Positions 1 through 7,326 of a DNA stretch of 23,475 bases are shown piece after piece. Within the stretch, counting starts at the first letter, position 1. Each line of letters opens with the position of its first letter. Under the pieces are notes generated by a model. That model searched no databases. It was not told the origin of the DNA and saw nothing but the letters and a program-made list of their open reading frames with translations. Made by a program: the position numbers and the translations under genes. Source of the DNA: Burkholderiaceae bacterium (GTDB taxonomy: Bacteria > Pseudomonadota > Gammaproteobacteria > Burkholderiales > Burkholderiaceae_F); NCBI GenBank assembly GCA_013696665.1, contig JACCYC010000075.1:1-23475 (forward strand). Direction: 5' to 3'.

Positions 1-1026
1 GTCGATGGCTTGAAGACGCGTGATCAGTTTCGCGATCAATTACTTCAGGGCGGTGCCCCGCGCAGTCGGGAAGACGAGGAGACGTTTCAGCAGGTTTCGT
101 TCTATTCGTACCTGAGAAGTCTTCCCCCGCGCATTGGCGGTGACGCGATCGGCGTGATCGTTGCGCAGGGTGAGATTACCGGCGGCGATGCTCAGCAGGG
201 CAGGGTGGGCGCGCGCACGATGGTTGAGCTCTTTCAGCGCGCGCGCCAGGATGACGGTATCAAGGCCGTGATATTGCGCATCGATTCGCCGGGGGGACTC
301 GTGCAGGCGTCCGAACTGATTCGCGAGCAGCTCGACCTCACGCGCAAGGCCGGCAAGCCGGTGGTTGCTTCGATGGGCGACGTAGCCGCGTCCGGTGGCT
401 ACTGGATCGCGATGGGTGCAGATGAAGTCATTGCTGATGCGGCGACGATCACCGGTTCGATCGGTGTCTTCGGTCTGGTGCCAACGTTTGAAGGCACGAT
501 GGAAAAATTGGGTGTCAATATCGACGGCGTTGCAACTACCTGGCTCGCGGGGGCTACGGACTTGCGTCGCCCGCTCGACAAGCGCCTGGCACAGTCGCTC
601 GAACTGGTGGTCAACTCCAATTATCGCGAATTCATCGGACTTGTCGCCAAGCGCCGCAATTTCACCCCTGAGCAGATCAACGAAGTCGCTCAGGGTCGTG
701 TGTGGACGGGCGCGCAGGCGAAGGAGCGCGGCCTGGTCGACACGTTGGGCGGTCTCGATGCCGCTGTTAAAAGTGTTGCCAGGCGCGCCGGGCTTGGGGA
801 TGCTTACCGGCTCGAGTACGTTGAGCCCGAGCCACGCGGCTTGAACCGGTATCTGTCATTGTTCTTTGGGCGCATCGCCGCAGCGTTGCGTACCGAGTTC
901 GGTTTGGACAGCTGGCTAGGAAACCGGGGCGGTTCCGCTTCGTTGCGGCGCGATCTCGACCTGTTGTTTGCTGCACGCACGAATCCGCTGGCAGCCATTT
1001 CGTACTGTTTTTGCGAGCCGCAGTAG
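1..1026 (+). CDS. sppA: Signal peptide peptidase SppA (protease IV, family S49), C-terminal part
   Basis: Membrane-bound serine protease that degrades signal peptides left in the inner membrane after protein export. The reading frame is open from base 1 (V-D-G-L-K-T-R), so the gene begins left of the window. The TTG at 10 is an internal Leu codon, not a start. Visible S49 features are the IDSPGG motif and DVAASGGYW, whose serine (codon 391-393) matches the nucleophile of the E. coli enzyme. About 210 residues follow this serine, as in E. coli SppA, so roughly 280 N-terminal residues, including the membrane anchor and the catalytic lysine, should lie upstream. This is family knowledge, not seen here. 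A gap of 179 bp separates it from slmA. Identity is secure; completeness cannot be judged. Confidence 0.93.
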   Translation, partial: VDGLKTRDQFRDQLLQGGAPRSREDEETFQQVSFYSYLRSLPPRIGGDAIGVIVAQGEITGGDAQQGRVGARTMVELFQRARQDDGIKAVILRIDSPGGLVQASELIREQLDLTRKAGKPVVASMGDVAASGGYWIAMGADEVIADAATITGSIGVFGLVPTFEGTMEKLGVNIDGVATTWLAGATDLRRPLDKRLAQSLELVVNSNYREFIGLVAKRRNFTPEQINEVAQGRVWTGAQAKERGLVDTLGGLDAAVKSVARRAGLGDAYRLEYVEPEPRGLNRYLSLFFGRIAAALRTEFGLDSWLGNRGGSASLRRDLDLLFAARTNPLAAISYCFCEPQ

Positions 1027-1036
1027 CGCTTCCCAG

Positions 1037-1052
1037 ATCGCTTCAAAGCGAT
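1037..1052 (+). repeat. Short perfect inverted repeat after sppA
   Basis: ATCGCTT and AAGCGAT form a perfect 7-bp inverted repeat with a 2-base centre, 10 bases after the sppA stop codon. No T-run follows on either strand, so it is not a standard intrinsic terminator. It could be a small 3'-end hairpin or chance. A two-base loop would force the innermost pair open in RNA. Confidence 0.3.
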
Positions 1053-1105
1053 TCGCCACGCCACAATTCGGGTCTTGTTCCGCTCTTTGGGCAAGCGCGA
1101 AAGTG

Positions 1106-1134
1106 TTCGCAGTCGCGGGCTTCTACGATAGTAT
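1106..1134 (+). promoter_or_regulatory. Candidate sigma-70 promoter for slmA
   Basis: TTCGCA (1106-1111) and TAGTAT (1129-1134) are separated by 17 bases. They match the -35 and -10 consensus at 4/6 and 5/6 positions. Transcription would begin near 1141 and give a leader of about 65 bases before the slmA ATG. This is pattern matching only. Confidence 0.35.
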
Positions 1135-1205
1135 GCCTTCACGTCGGCGGTCTGCCGACCAAGCTGTTTTAACCCGGAATTGTTCACCCAGGCCAGCGGA
1201 GCGTC

Positions 1206-1799
1206 ATGGACATTGGTGCGCTTGGTACGCGTAAGCCCGGTGCACGCAAGCTGCAAATTCTGCAGATGCTCGCCACGATGCTGGAAGACCCCAAAGGCGA
1301 GAAAGTAACGACGGCCGCACTTGCCGCCCGGCTCGACGTGTCAGAAGCCGCGTTGTATCGCCACTTCGCCAGCAAGGCGCAAATGTTCGAGGGCCTGATT
1401 GAATTCATTGAAACAACCATTTTCGGATTGATCAACAAGATCAGCACCGAGGAACCGTCGGGCTCAAAGCAGGTTCGCGCGATGGTGAGCATGCTGCTCG
1501 ATTTTGCGCAGACCAATCGAGGCATGACGCGCGTCCTCATTGGCGATGCACTCGTCAATGAAAATGAGCGGCTGCAGGAACGAATGAATCAATTATTCGA
1601 GCGCGTCGAAGCTTCGATCAGGCAGGGTTTCAGAGTGGCGGTGACCGAAAACGAATTGCCCGACACCTTTGACGCCGGAGCCCGAGCGGTTTTGGTGGTT
1701 GCCTTCGTACTCGGTCGCTGGCATCGGTTTGCAAAGAGCGGATTTCGTAAATCGCCGACCGAGGGCCTTGACGCGCAGATTCCGGCTTTAATGAGCTGA
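1206..1799 (+). CDS. slmA: Nucleoid occlusion factor SlmA (TetR family)
   Basis: DNA-binding protein that, in characterised relatives, binds specific chromosomal sites and disrupts FtsZ polymers so that septa do not form over the nucleoid. The 197-aa product has a TetR-type helix-turn-helix at about residues 35-54 (TTAALAARLDVSEAALYRHF). It also carries SlmA-specific stretches: SEAALYRHF, the SLIEFIE-like GLIEFIETT, and RLQERMNQLFERVEA, close to E. coli RLQGRINQLFERIEA. Length equals the usual 198 aa. The ATG at 1206 has GGAG five bases upstream. The 3' end overlaps the convergent moeB gene by 12 bp. In other bacteria slmA sits elsewhere, so these neighbours add little about function. Annotation as a generic TetR regulator is possible but the SlmA signature is clear. 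Confidence 0.9.
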   Translation: MDIGALGTRKPGARKLQILQMLATMLEDPKGEKVTTAALAARLDVSEAALYRHFASKAQMFEGLIEFIETTIFGLINKISTEEPSGSKQVRAMVSMLLDFAQTNRGMTRVLIGDALVNENERLQERMNQLFERVEASIRQGFRVAVTENELPDTFDAGARAVLVVAFVLGRWHRFAKSGFRKSPTEGLDAQIPALMS

Positions 1800-2549
1800 C
1801 CTAGCCTCGCGGTTTGCGCAGACCGGACACTCAGGGTCACGGGTCAGTCGGACCGTATGCCACCGCATGGCGAGCGCATCGAGCATCATCAACTGCGCCG
1901 CACCACTCCAGATGCCAGCAGCGAGTTTGAGCGCCTCGGCCGCCTGCATTGCGCCGATGATGCCCGTCAGTGGCGCAAACACCCCCATCGTTGAACATAG
2001 TTCGTCTGCGCCGCCGCCCGGCGGAAAGACACATGCATAGCACGGCGAGCCCGCACGGCGTAAATCGAATACAGCAATCTGACCGTCGAACCGAATCGCA
2101 GCGCCGGACACCAGCGGCCTGCTGTACCTGACGCACGCTTGATTGATTGCATGCCGGGTTGCAAAGTTATCCGAACAGTCAAGAACGATCGACGCCTGCT
2201 TAACGAGTGCATCCATAGAAGCCGAATCAACGCGGGTCGATATCGGTACTACGTGGACGTCGGCGTTGATCGCGTTCAGCGTTTGCTGACCCGAAAGAGC
2301 CTTCGAGATCCCAACCCGTTCTGTGGTGTGCAAGATTTGTCGCTGCAAGTTCGTCAGATCAACGACGTCGCCATCGACCAGCACTATTGTCGCTACGCCG
2401 GCTGATGCGAGGTAATAGGCAGCGGGCGACCCGAGACCACCGGCGCCGATCACCAGCACATGCGTAGCGCGAATCTTCTGCTGTCCTTCGACGCCGATTT
2501 CGTCAAGCAGGATGTGGCGCGAATAGCGCAGAAGCTCGTCGTCGTTCAT
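1788..2549 (-). CDS. moeB: MoeB/ThiF family ubiquitin-like-protein adenylyltransferase
   Basis: E1-like enzyme that adenylates the C-terminal Gly-Gly of a sulfur-carrier protein (MoaD in molybdopterin synthesis or ThiS in thiamine synthesis). The 253-aa product starts MNDDELLRYSRH. It has the nucleotide-binding GAGGLGSP (about 35-42), DCSDNFATR (124-132), and two zinc CxxC pairs (C170/C173 and C241/C244). C185 precedes GVFAPLTGIIGA, aligning with MoeB C187 and ThiF C184. There is no C-terminal rhodanese domain. Sequence alone does not separate MoeB from ThiF. Upstream on the same strand are ctpA and gpmA, but an intrinsic terminator stands directly before this gene. I chose the ATG at 2549 over the in-frame TTG at 2558 because family proteins begin here; neither has a Shine-Dalgarno sequence. 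Confidence 0.9.
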   Translation of the reverse strand: MNDDELLRYSRHILLDEIGVEGQQKIRATHVLVIGAGGLGSPAAYYLASAGVATIVLVDGDVVDLTNLQRQILHTTERVGISKALSGQQTLNAINADVHVVPISTRVDSASMDALVKQASIVLDCSDNFATRHAINQACVRYSRPLVSGAAIRFDGQIAVFDLRRAGSPCYACVFPPGGGADELCSTMGVFAPLTGIIGAMQAAEALKLAAGIWSGAAQLMMLDALAMRWHTVRLTRDPECPVCANREARSAH

Positions 2550-2552
2550 ATC

Positions 2553-2580
2553 AAACAAAAACGGGCCGCATGGCGGCCCG
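2553..2580 (-). terminator. Intrinsic terminator between ctpA and moeB
   Basis: Read on the minus strand, CGGGCCGC and GCGGCCCG form a perfect 8-bp GC-rich stem around a 3-base loop, followed directly by TTTTTGTTT. It lies about 20 bases after the ctpA stop codon. The T-run ends only three bases before the moeB ATG, so the hairpin occupies the position where the moeB ribosome binding site would be. Confidence 0.85.
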
Positions 2581-2600
2581 CTTCCAACCGACTTCTAGAT

Positions 2601-4067
2601 TTAGCGCGAAGGCGTGGTAACGGCGACGCTATCAGGCTTTGGCTTGGCAACATCCACCGGCTTGCCCTTGAGCTGGTTGATCGCCTGCAGCAGTTGATAG
2701 TCCTCGGGGGCACCCCACTCGTAGCGCTTGGGTGACACCAGTTTGCCGTCAATCGGCTTGGTCACGACCGCAGAAGGCGTCGCCGACCCCCGCGGGGCCG
2801 ACGCCCCGGGTACGGTCGCCGCGCGCGTGGCATCTTCGACTTTCGCATTTTCCAGATGACGAACGAGGTCCGCTTCGCGTACGTTGAAACCGGCGAAGTT
2901 ACCTTCCGGAGTGTCCTCGACAATAAAGTCGGGAACGATTCCCTTGGCCTGGATCGAGCGGCCCTTAGGTGTGTAGTAACGCGCGGTGGTCAACTTGATT
3001 GCCGATGGGTTATCGCCGTCCATGCGCAGCGGAATGATCGTCTGCACCGATCCCTTCCCGAACGTCTGTGTGCCAAGCACGACGGCGCGTTTATGGTCCT
3101 GCAGCGCGCCGGCAACAATCTCCGAAGCCGATGCGGAGGCGCCATTGACCAGCACGATCAGCGGCACGGTCTTCGCCTGCGGAGGCAGCTTCGAAAGCAT
3201 GTCTTCGCCGCGACCGCGCAGGTAGTCTTCCGGAGACGCGACGAACTTGCGACGAGCGTCGTCGGTGCGGCCATCGGTAGACACGACCAACGCTTTGGCC
3301 GGCAAGAATGCCGCAGAGACGCCCACTGCGGAGTGCAACAAGCCACCTGGATCGTTGCGGATGTCGAGCACCAGGCCTTTCAGCGGGCCCTGCTTGTACA
3401 GATCGTTGACCTGCTTGACCAGATCGTCGACCGTGCGCTCTTTGAACTGCGAGACACGAATGAAACCGTAGCCCGGCTCAATCATCTTCGACTTGACCGA
3501 CTGCACACGAATCACGTCGCGCGTCAGCTTGAATTCCAACGGCTTGTCTTCTCCTTTGCGTGCAACGATCAGCGTGATCGATGTGCGGGGCTTGCCGCGC
3601 ATCAACTTCACCGCTTCCGGCAGCGTTAGGCCGCGGGTGACCTTGTCATCGATCTTGATGATCAGATCGCCGGCCTTGATGCCGGCGCGCGCGGCGGGCG
3701 TGTCGTCAATCGGAGCAATGACCTTGATGATGCCTTCTTCGGCACCGACTTCGATACCCAAGCCGCCAAACTCGCCCTGAATGTCGCTTTGCATGTCTTT
3801 AAATGCATCGGCGTCGAGGTAAGCTGAATGCGGGTCCAGCCCCGCAAGCATTCCCGAGATTGCCTCGTGCATCAGTTTCTTGTCGTCGACCGGCTCGACG
3901 TAATTTGCTTTTACGGCGCCGAACACGTCGGTAAATGCGCGAATCTCTTCAAGTGGGATCGGTCCGCGCGTATCGCGAAACGCGTACGCCGAAATTCCCA
4001 GGCTGACGAGCACGCCGGCAACCGCGCCGACTCCGATCAAACCAGCACTACGAGCCCTGCCAGCCAT
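2601..4067 (-). CDS. ctpA: Carboxy-terminal processing protease (family S41, CtpA-type)
   Basis: Periplasmic serine protease with Ser/Lys catalysis that trims or degrades exported proteins from the C-terminus. The 488-aa product has an N-terminal hydrophobic segment (about residues 7-29) serving as signal or anchor, then a PDZ domain around 95-175 (GEFGGLGIEV and GIKAGDLIIKIDD). The catalytic core includes DIRNDPGG, NGASASASEI with nucleophile S313, and TFGKGSVQ with K338. The Ser-Lys spacing of 25 equals that of E. coli Prc (S430/K455). A Pro/Ala/Thr-rich tail ends the protein. The ATG at 4067 has AGGGGG a few bases upstream; an ATG at 4085 adds six residues but has no ribosome binding site. 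It follows gpmA by about 140 bp on the same strand, an arrangement common in betaproteobacteria. Confidence 0.93.
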   Translation of the reverse strand: MAGRARSAGLIGVGAVAGVLVSLGISAYAFRDTRGPIPLEEIRAFTDVFGAVKANYVEPVDDKKLMHEAISGMLAGLDPHSAYLDADAFKDMQSDIQGEFGGLGIEVGAEEGIIKVIAPIDDTPAARAGIKAGDLIIKIDDKVTRGLTLPEAVKLMRGKPRTSITLIVARKGEDKPLEFKLTRDVIRVQSVKSKMIEPGYGFIRVSQFKERTVDDLVKQVNDLYKQGPLKGLVLDIRNDPGGLLHSAVGVSAAFLPAKALVVSTDGRTDDARRKFVASPEDYLRGRGEDMLSKLPPQAKTVPLIVLVNGASASASEIVAGALQDHKRAVVLGTQTFGKGSVQTIIPLRMDGDNPSAIKLTTARYYTPKGRSIQAKGIVPDFIVEDTPEGNFAGFNVREADLVRHLENAKVEDATRAATVPGASAPRGSATPSAVVTKPIDGKLVSPKRYEWGAPEDYQLLQAINQLKGKPVDVAKPKPDSVAVTTPSR

Positions 4068-4125
4068 GCCACCCCCTACGTTCATTCGTTAACACTAGCG
4101 CGCAGCAAATCAGTTGAGCGCAACA

Positions 4126-4153
4126 ATTAACCGCTGTTGGAAACGCATTTCAA
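4126..4153 (-). promoter_or_regulatory. Candidate promoter for ctpA
   Basis: On the minus strand TTGAAA (4153-4148) and GTTAAT (4131-4126) are 16 bases apart. They match the sigma-70 consensus at about 5/6 and 4/6 positions. Transcription would start near 4119, giving a leader of about 50 bases to the ATG at 4067. This would let ctpA be expressed separately from gpmA. Confidence 0.3.
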
Positions 4154-4208
4154 AGTATAGGCTGGCAACGGTGCCAGAAGTGCCGCAACCATGCTCTGAC
4201 CACCACCG

Positions 4209-4994
4209 CTAGTCGGCGTTCCCGCTGCTCCCTGCAGCAATAACCCGGCCTTGTGACGCGACTGCCTGCGCGGCGCGTGCTGCTTCGGCTGCATCGCCCA
4301 GGTAATAGTGCCGTATTGGTTTCAATCCGGCATCCAATTCATAGACTAGCGGGCGTCCGGTCGGAACGTTCAACGCCACAATTGCCTCGTCGGACAGCTG
4401 ATCGAGGTGCTTGATCAGAGCGCGTAAAGAATTGCCGTGTGCGGTGACGAGGACGCGGCGGCCGCGAATGATTGCAGGGCTTATCGACTCATTCCAGAAC
4501 GGAACCACGCGCGCTACGGTGTCCTTCAAACTCTCGGTCAGCGGCATATCCTCCGGTTTTAAATGCTTGTAGCGCGGGTCATTTATCACCTGGCGCGGAT
4601 CTGAGGGCTGGAGCGGCTGTGGGGCAACCGAATAGGAGCGCCGCCATTGCAGAACTTGCGCGTCACCGTATTTCGCCGCCGTTTCTGTCTTGTTCAATCC
4701 CTGCAGCGCACCGTAGTGCCGTTCGTTCAATCGCCAGCTGTGCACCACGGGCAGCCACATCAGATCAAGCGCATCGAGCGCTATCCAGAGCGTACGAACG
4801 GCGCGCCTCAACACAGAGGTATAGGCAATATCGAAGGAGAAGCCCTCGTTGCGCAGCAATTCTCCCGCAGCCTGCGCCTCACGCCGGCCGTTCTCGGTCA
4901 AGTCGACGTCCGTCCATCCGGTAAAGCGGTTTTCGAGATTCCATTGGCTTTCCCCATGACGAAGCAGGACAAGCGTGAACATCGGAGAGTTCAT
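4209..4994 (-). CDS. gpmA: 2,3-bisphosphoglycerate-dependent phosphoglycerate mutase
   Basis: Glycolytic and gluconeogenic enzyme interconverting 3-phosphoglycerate and 2-phosphoglycerate through a phosphohistidine. The 261-aa product shows LLRHGESQWN with the phosphorylated H13, NRFTGWTDVDLTE, RLNERHYGALQGLNK with E91 as the likely acid/base, and VTAHGNSLRALIKHL with H186. These are all family hallmarks. Length is slightly above the 250 of E. coli because of an Ala-rich C-terminal tail. The start is either the ATG at 4994 or the one at 4982 (MFTLVLLRHG); neither has a clear Shine-Dalgarno sequence. It is the first gene of a minus-strand group with ctpA and moeB, and is divergent from the rhodanese gene with only 48 bp between them. 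Confidence 0.95.
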   Translation of the reverse strand: MNSPMFTLVLLRHGESQWNLENRFTGWTDVDLTENGRREAQAAGELLRNEGFSFDIAYTSVLRRAVRTLWIALDALDLMWLPVVHSWRLNERHYGALQGLNKTETAAKYGDAQVLQWRRSYSVAPQPLQPSDPRQVINDPRYKHLKPEDMPLTESLKDTVARVVPFWNESISPAIIRGRRVLVTAHGNSLRALIKHLDQLSDEAIVALNVPTGRPLVYELDAGLKPIRHYYLGDAAEAARAAQAVASQGRVIAAGSSGNAD

Positions 4995-5000
4995 GGCGCT

Positions 5001-5010
5001 ATTCTATAAT
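5001..5010. promoter_or_regulatory. Overlapping -10-like boxes in the gpmA/rhodanese divergent gap
   Basis: The 48-bp gap contains TATAAT on the plus strand (5005-5010) and TAGAAT on the minus strand (5006-5001), overlapping by two bases. No convincing -35 element accompanies either. The minus-strand box would place the start of transcription at about the gpmA ATG (4994), implying a leaderless or nearly leaderless message. The plus-strand box would give the rhodanese gene a leader of about 26 bases. Confidence 0.35.
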
Positions 5011-5042
5011 TCACGTCCTTCCTTGCGTTTCTTCCGACCGCT

Positions 5043-5444
5043 GTGCAGTTCGTTCTCGAAAACATTTTCCTGATTGCAATTGCGTTCGTCACTGGCGGGA
5101 TGCTGCTTTGGCCACTCGTGCGCAACCGTTCGGCCGGCCCCGCACTGTCGACGTTGCAAGTCACGCAACTGATCAACAGCAGAAATGCAACGATTGTTGA
5201 CGTCAGACCTGCTGAGGAATTTGCGAAGGGCTCACTGCCTAACGCACGTAATTTGCCTGCCCCCACGGTCGCCGACCGGCTGCGCGAGCTGAAGAAGGAC
5301 AAGCCGGTGATCGTCGTCTGCGCTAACGGTCAAGCTGCCGGAAAGGTGGCCGCACAGCTGCGATCGAATGGCTTTAATGATGTCTTTATTCTCGGAGGAG
5401 GCCTCGCCGCTTGGCGCGAGGCCGGACTACCGATCCGGACGTGA
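5043..5444 (+). CDS. Membrane-anchored rhodanese-like domain protein
   Basis: Single-domain sulfurtransferase-like protein of 133 aa. Residues 5-25 form one hydrophobic membrane segment. A rhodanese domain follows from about 37 to 131, with VDVRPAEEF (about 52-60), the presumed persulfide-forming cysteine in VVCANGQAAG (C93), and FILGGGLAAWREAGLP near the end. The order suggests a short N-terminal anchor; I infer a cytoplasmic-facing domain, as its neighbours grxC and secB are cytosolic. The start is GTG at 5043 without a strong ribosome binding site. It lies 11 bp upstream of grxC in a conserved rhodanese-grxC-secB-gpsA group. Physiological substrate unknown. It resembles YibN-type proteins next to grxC-secB in gammaproteobacteria. 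Confidence 0.88.
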   Translation: MQFVLENIFLIAIAFVTGGMLLWPLVRNRSAGPALSTLQVTQLINSRNATIVDVRPAEEFAKGSLPNARNLPAPTVADRLRELKKDKPVIVVCANGQAAGKVAAQLRSNGFNDVFILGGGLAAWREAGLPIRT

Positions 5445-5455
5445 TGGGAGCTTTA

Positions 5456-5716
5456 ATGACGACGCGTGTCTTGATGTACAGCACTGGTGTGTGTCCTTAT
5501 TGCCTGCGAGCCGAAGCGCTGCTCAAGGCGCGCGGCGTTGATGAGATCGAGAAGATCAGAGTCGATCTCGAACCGGAGCGGCGCGACGAAATGATGACCC
5601 GCACCGGTCGCCGCACTGTTCCGCAGATTTTCATCGGCGAGACTCACGTCGGGGGGTTCGACGACCTGTCCGCCCTCGACCGCGAGGGAAAGCTGGCACC
5701 GTTGCTTGCGGCATGA
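5456..5716 (+). CDS. grxC: Glutaredoxin 3 (GrxC)
   Basis: Small cytosolic glutathione-dependent disulfide reductase of 86 aa. The redox site CPYC is at residues 13-16, followed by the glutathione-binding features RTVPQIFIGETHVGGFDDL (TVP loop, and GG before the acidic residues). Length matches the usual 82-88 aa. The ATG at 5456 is preceded by TGGGAG with a five-base gap, so an upstream extension in the same frame, which would overlap the rhodanese gene, is not needed. It follows the rhodanese gene by 11 bp and precedes secB by 42 bp, suggesting one transcript. It probably keeps thiols reduced for ribonucleotide reductase and other proteins, as known for the family. Confidence 0.95.
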   Translation: MTTRVLMYSTGVCPYCLRAEALLKARGVDEIEKIRVDLEPERRDEMMTRTGRRTVPQIFIGETHVGGFDDLSALDREGKLAPLLAA

Positions 5717-5758
5717 CGCCGTATTCGTAACTATTTTTGAATCGTTTCGAGGAAAACA

Positions 5759-6292
5759 ATGACGGACACAACCCCTGCCGCTGCTGCGGGCTCTGTAGGC
5801 GCGGAAATGGCGCCCGTATTCCAGCTGCAACGTGTTTACCTAAAGGACGCGTCGCTCGAAATGCCGCACGCGCCGCACATATTTCTGGAAGCCGAAGCCC
5901 CGTCGGTCGATATCCAACTCGAGGTCAGCAACACTCCTGTAATCGACAACGTGCATGAGGTTGTCGTGCGGGTCACTGCCACGGCAAAGGTCAAAGACAA
6001 GGTGCTCTTCCTTGTTGAAGGCAAGCAGGGCGGCATCTTCGAAATTAGAAATCTGGCCGATGAGCAAATGGGCCCGGTGCTCGGGGTTGTTTGTCCCGGC
6101 ATTATTTATCCGTACCTGCGCGCCAATATCGCAGATTTGATATCGCGTACTGGCTTGCCAGCGATTCATCTGGCCGAAATTAATTTTGAGGCGTTTTACT
6201 CGCAGAAGATGGCAGCGATGTCCCAGCCGGGCGCAGCGGGCTCCGTCGCGACCCAGCCTGCCGGTGCAAGCAACGGCGCAGCCAGTCCGTAG
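5759..6292 (+). CDS. secB: Protein-export chaperone SecB
   Basis: Tetrameric cytosolic chaperone that holds precursor proteins unfolded and hands them to SecA for export. The 177-aa product contains the SecB core from about residue 18 to 155: FQLQRVYLKDASLEMPHAP, the family EGKQGGIFEIRN region, VCPGIIYPYLRANIADLISR, and GLPAIHLAEINFEAFY. The tail is Ala/Gly/Ser-rich and variable, as in relatives. The ATG at 5759 has GAGG about seven bases upstream. The gene sits between grxC and gpsA, the arrangement known from proteobacteria generally. Nothing is missing or unusual. Confidence 0.97.
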   Translation: MTDTTPAAAAGSVGAEMAPVFQLQRVYLKDASLEMPHAPHIFLEAEAPSVDIQLEVSNTPVIDNVHEVVVRVTATAKVKDKVLFLVEGKQGGIFEIRNLADEQMGPVLGVVCPGIIYPYLRANIADLISRTGLPAIHLAEINFEAFYSQKMAAMSQPGAAGSVATQPAGASNGAASP

Positions 6293-6311
6293 TCCGACCC
6301 AACTGGCTCGG

Positions 6312-7307
6312 ATGAAAGTCGCAGTGCTCGGCGCGGGGGCGTGGGGCACTGCGATTGCAATATTGATGTGCGCGCGCCATTCGGTGGTGCTGTATGCGAG
6401 AGGCGACGCGGCCAGTGCGGATTTGTCACGCTCTCGCGTAAACCAGCGCTACTTGCCAATGGCGCGACTGCCCGACTCGCTGATCGTTACCCACGATTTC
6501 CGTCAGGCTGTCTCCCACGGTGCGCAAGGCCTGACGATGATTGCAACGCCGACGGATGGCTTGCGCGCGACAACGCGTGGCGTGCGGCAGATTGCTCCTC
6601 AGGCGCCGTTCGTCTGGCTTTGCAAAGGCTTCGAACAGCAAAGCGGGCAACTGCCGCACCAGATCATCGAAGACGAATGCGAATATCTTGGCAATAGCGG
6701 CCCGCTGTCGGGTCCGAGTTTCGCAATTGAAGTCGCCCGTGGTCTGCCAACGGCATTGACCGTGGCTGGCTCGCCTGAATTTTGCGAGCACGTCACTGCA
6801 GCCGTCCATACCGGGCCGCTGCGGATTTATTCAACCGACGATGTGGTCGGAGTCGAGGTTGGAGGTGCCGTCAAGAACATCATGGCGGTGGCCACCGGTA
6901 TTTCGGACGCGCTCGAGCTGGGTCTAAACGCACGCGCGGCGCTGATTACGCGCGGACTGGCCGAGATGACGCGCATCGGTATCGCGCTCGGTGCTCGCGC
7001 GGAGACGTTTATGGGGTTGACAGGAATCGGTGACCTGGTTTTGACCGCGACCAGCGATCTTTCACGAAACCGCCGGGTCGGTTTGGCGCTTGGGCGCGGG
7101 CATTCGGCCGCAAGTGCGGTCAAAGAGCTCGGGCACGTCGCCGAAGGGGTGCGATCCACCCATGCCGTGCTGGCTCGCGCTCGGCAACTTGGGATCTCGA
7201 TGCCAATCACCGAAGCGGTGTGTGCGGTGCTGGATGGCGCGTTAACTCCGTCAGAGGCGTTGCATGCATTACTCGCGCGCGAGCCGAAGCCGGAAATGCT
7301 TTGTTGA
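6312..7307 (+). CDS. gpsA: NAD(P)H-dependent glycerol-3-phosphate dehydrogenase GpsA
   Basis: Reduces dihydroxyacetone phosphate to sn-glycerol 3-phosphate, the precursor of phospholipid backbones. The 331-aa product has the N-terminal dinucleotide fold VAVLGAGAWGTAIA (3-16), WLCKGFE (102-108), GPLSGPSFAIEVA (130-142), the catalytic lysine in VGGAVKNIMAVATG (K188), and LTGIGDLVLTATSDLSRNR (236-254). The frame is open upstream to 6186 inside secB, but the dinucleotide fold begins exactly at the ATG at 6312, giving the normal family length. The ribosome binding site there is weak. It lies 19 bp after secB, so translation may be coupled. The 3' end faces trmL with 19 bp between and no terminator visible. 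Confidence 0.96.
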   Translation: MKVAVLGAGAWGTAIAILMCARHSVVLYARGDAASADLSRSRVNQRYLPMARLPDSLIVTHDFRQAVSHGAQGLTMIATPTDGLRATTRGVRQIAPQAPFVWLCKGFEQQSGQLPHQIIEDECEYLGNSGPLSGPSFAIEVARGLPTALTVAGSPEFCEHVTAAVHTGPLRIYSTDDVVGVEVGGAVKNIMAVATGISDALELGLNARAALITRGLAEMTRIGIALGARAETFMGLTGIGDLVLTATSDLSRNRRVGLALGRGHSAASAVKELGHVAEGVRSTHAVLARARQLGISMPITEAVCAVLDGALTPSEALHALLAREPKPEMLC

Positions 7308-7326
7308 CGGCCCGCAATATGCGCGG

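Noticed and set aside
2856..3629. 257-codon open frame on the plus strand
   Set aside because: Antisense to the catalytic and PDZ regions of ctpA; no family resemblance.
4155..4180. Small inverted repeat TGGCA/TGCCA after gpmA as a terminator
   Set aside because: Only five base pairs and no T-run on the minus strand.
6186..6311. N-terminal extension of gpsA inside secB
   Set aside because: The extra 42 residues are Arg/Gln-rich and precede the dinucleotide fold, which starts directly at the ATG at 6312. The shorter form has the normal length.
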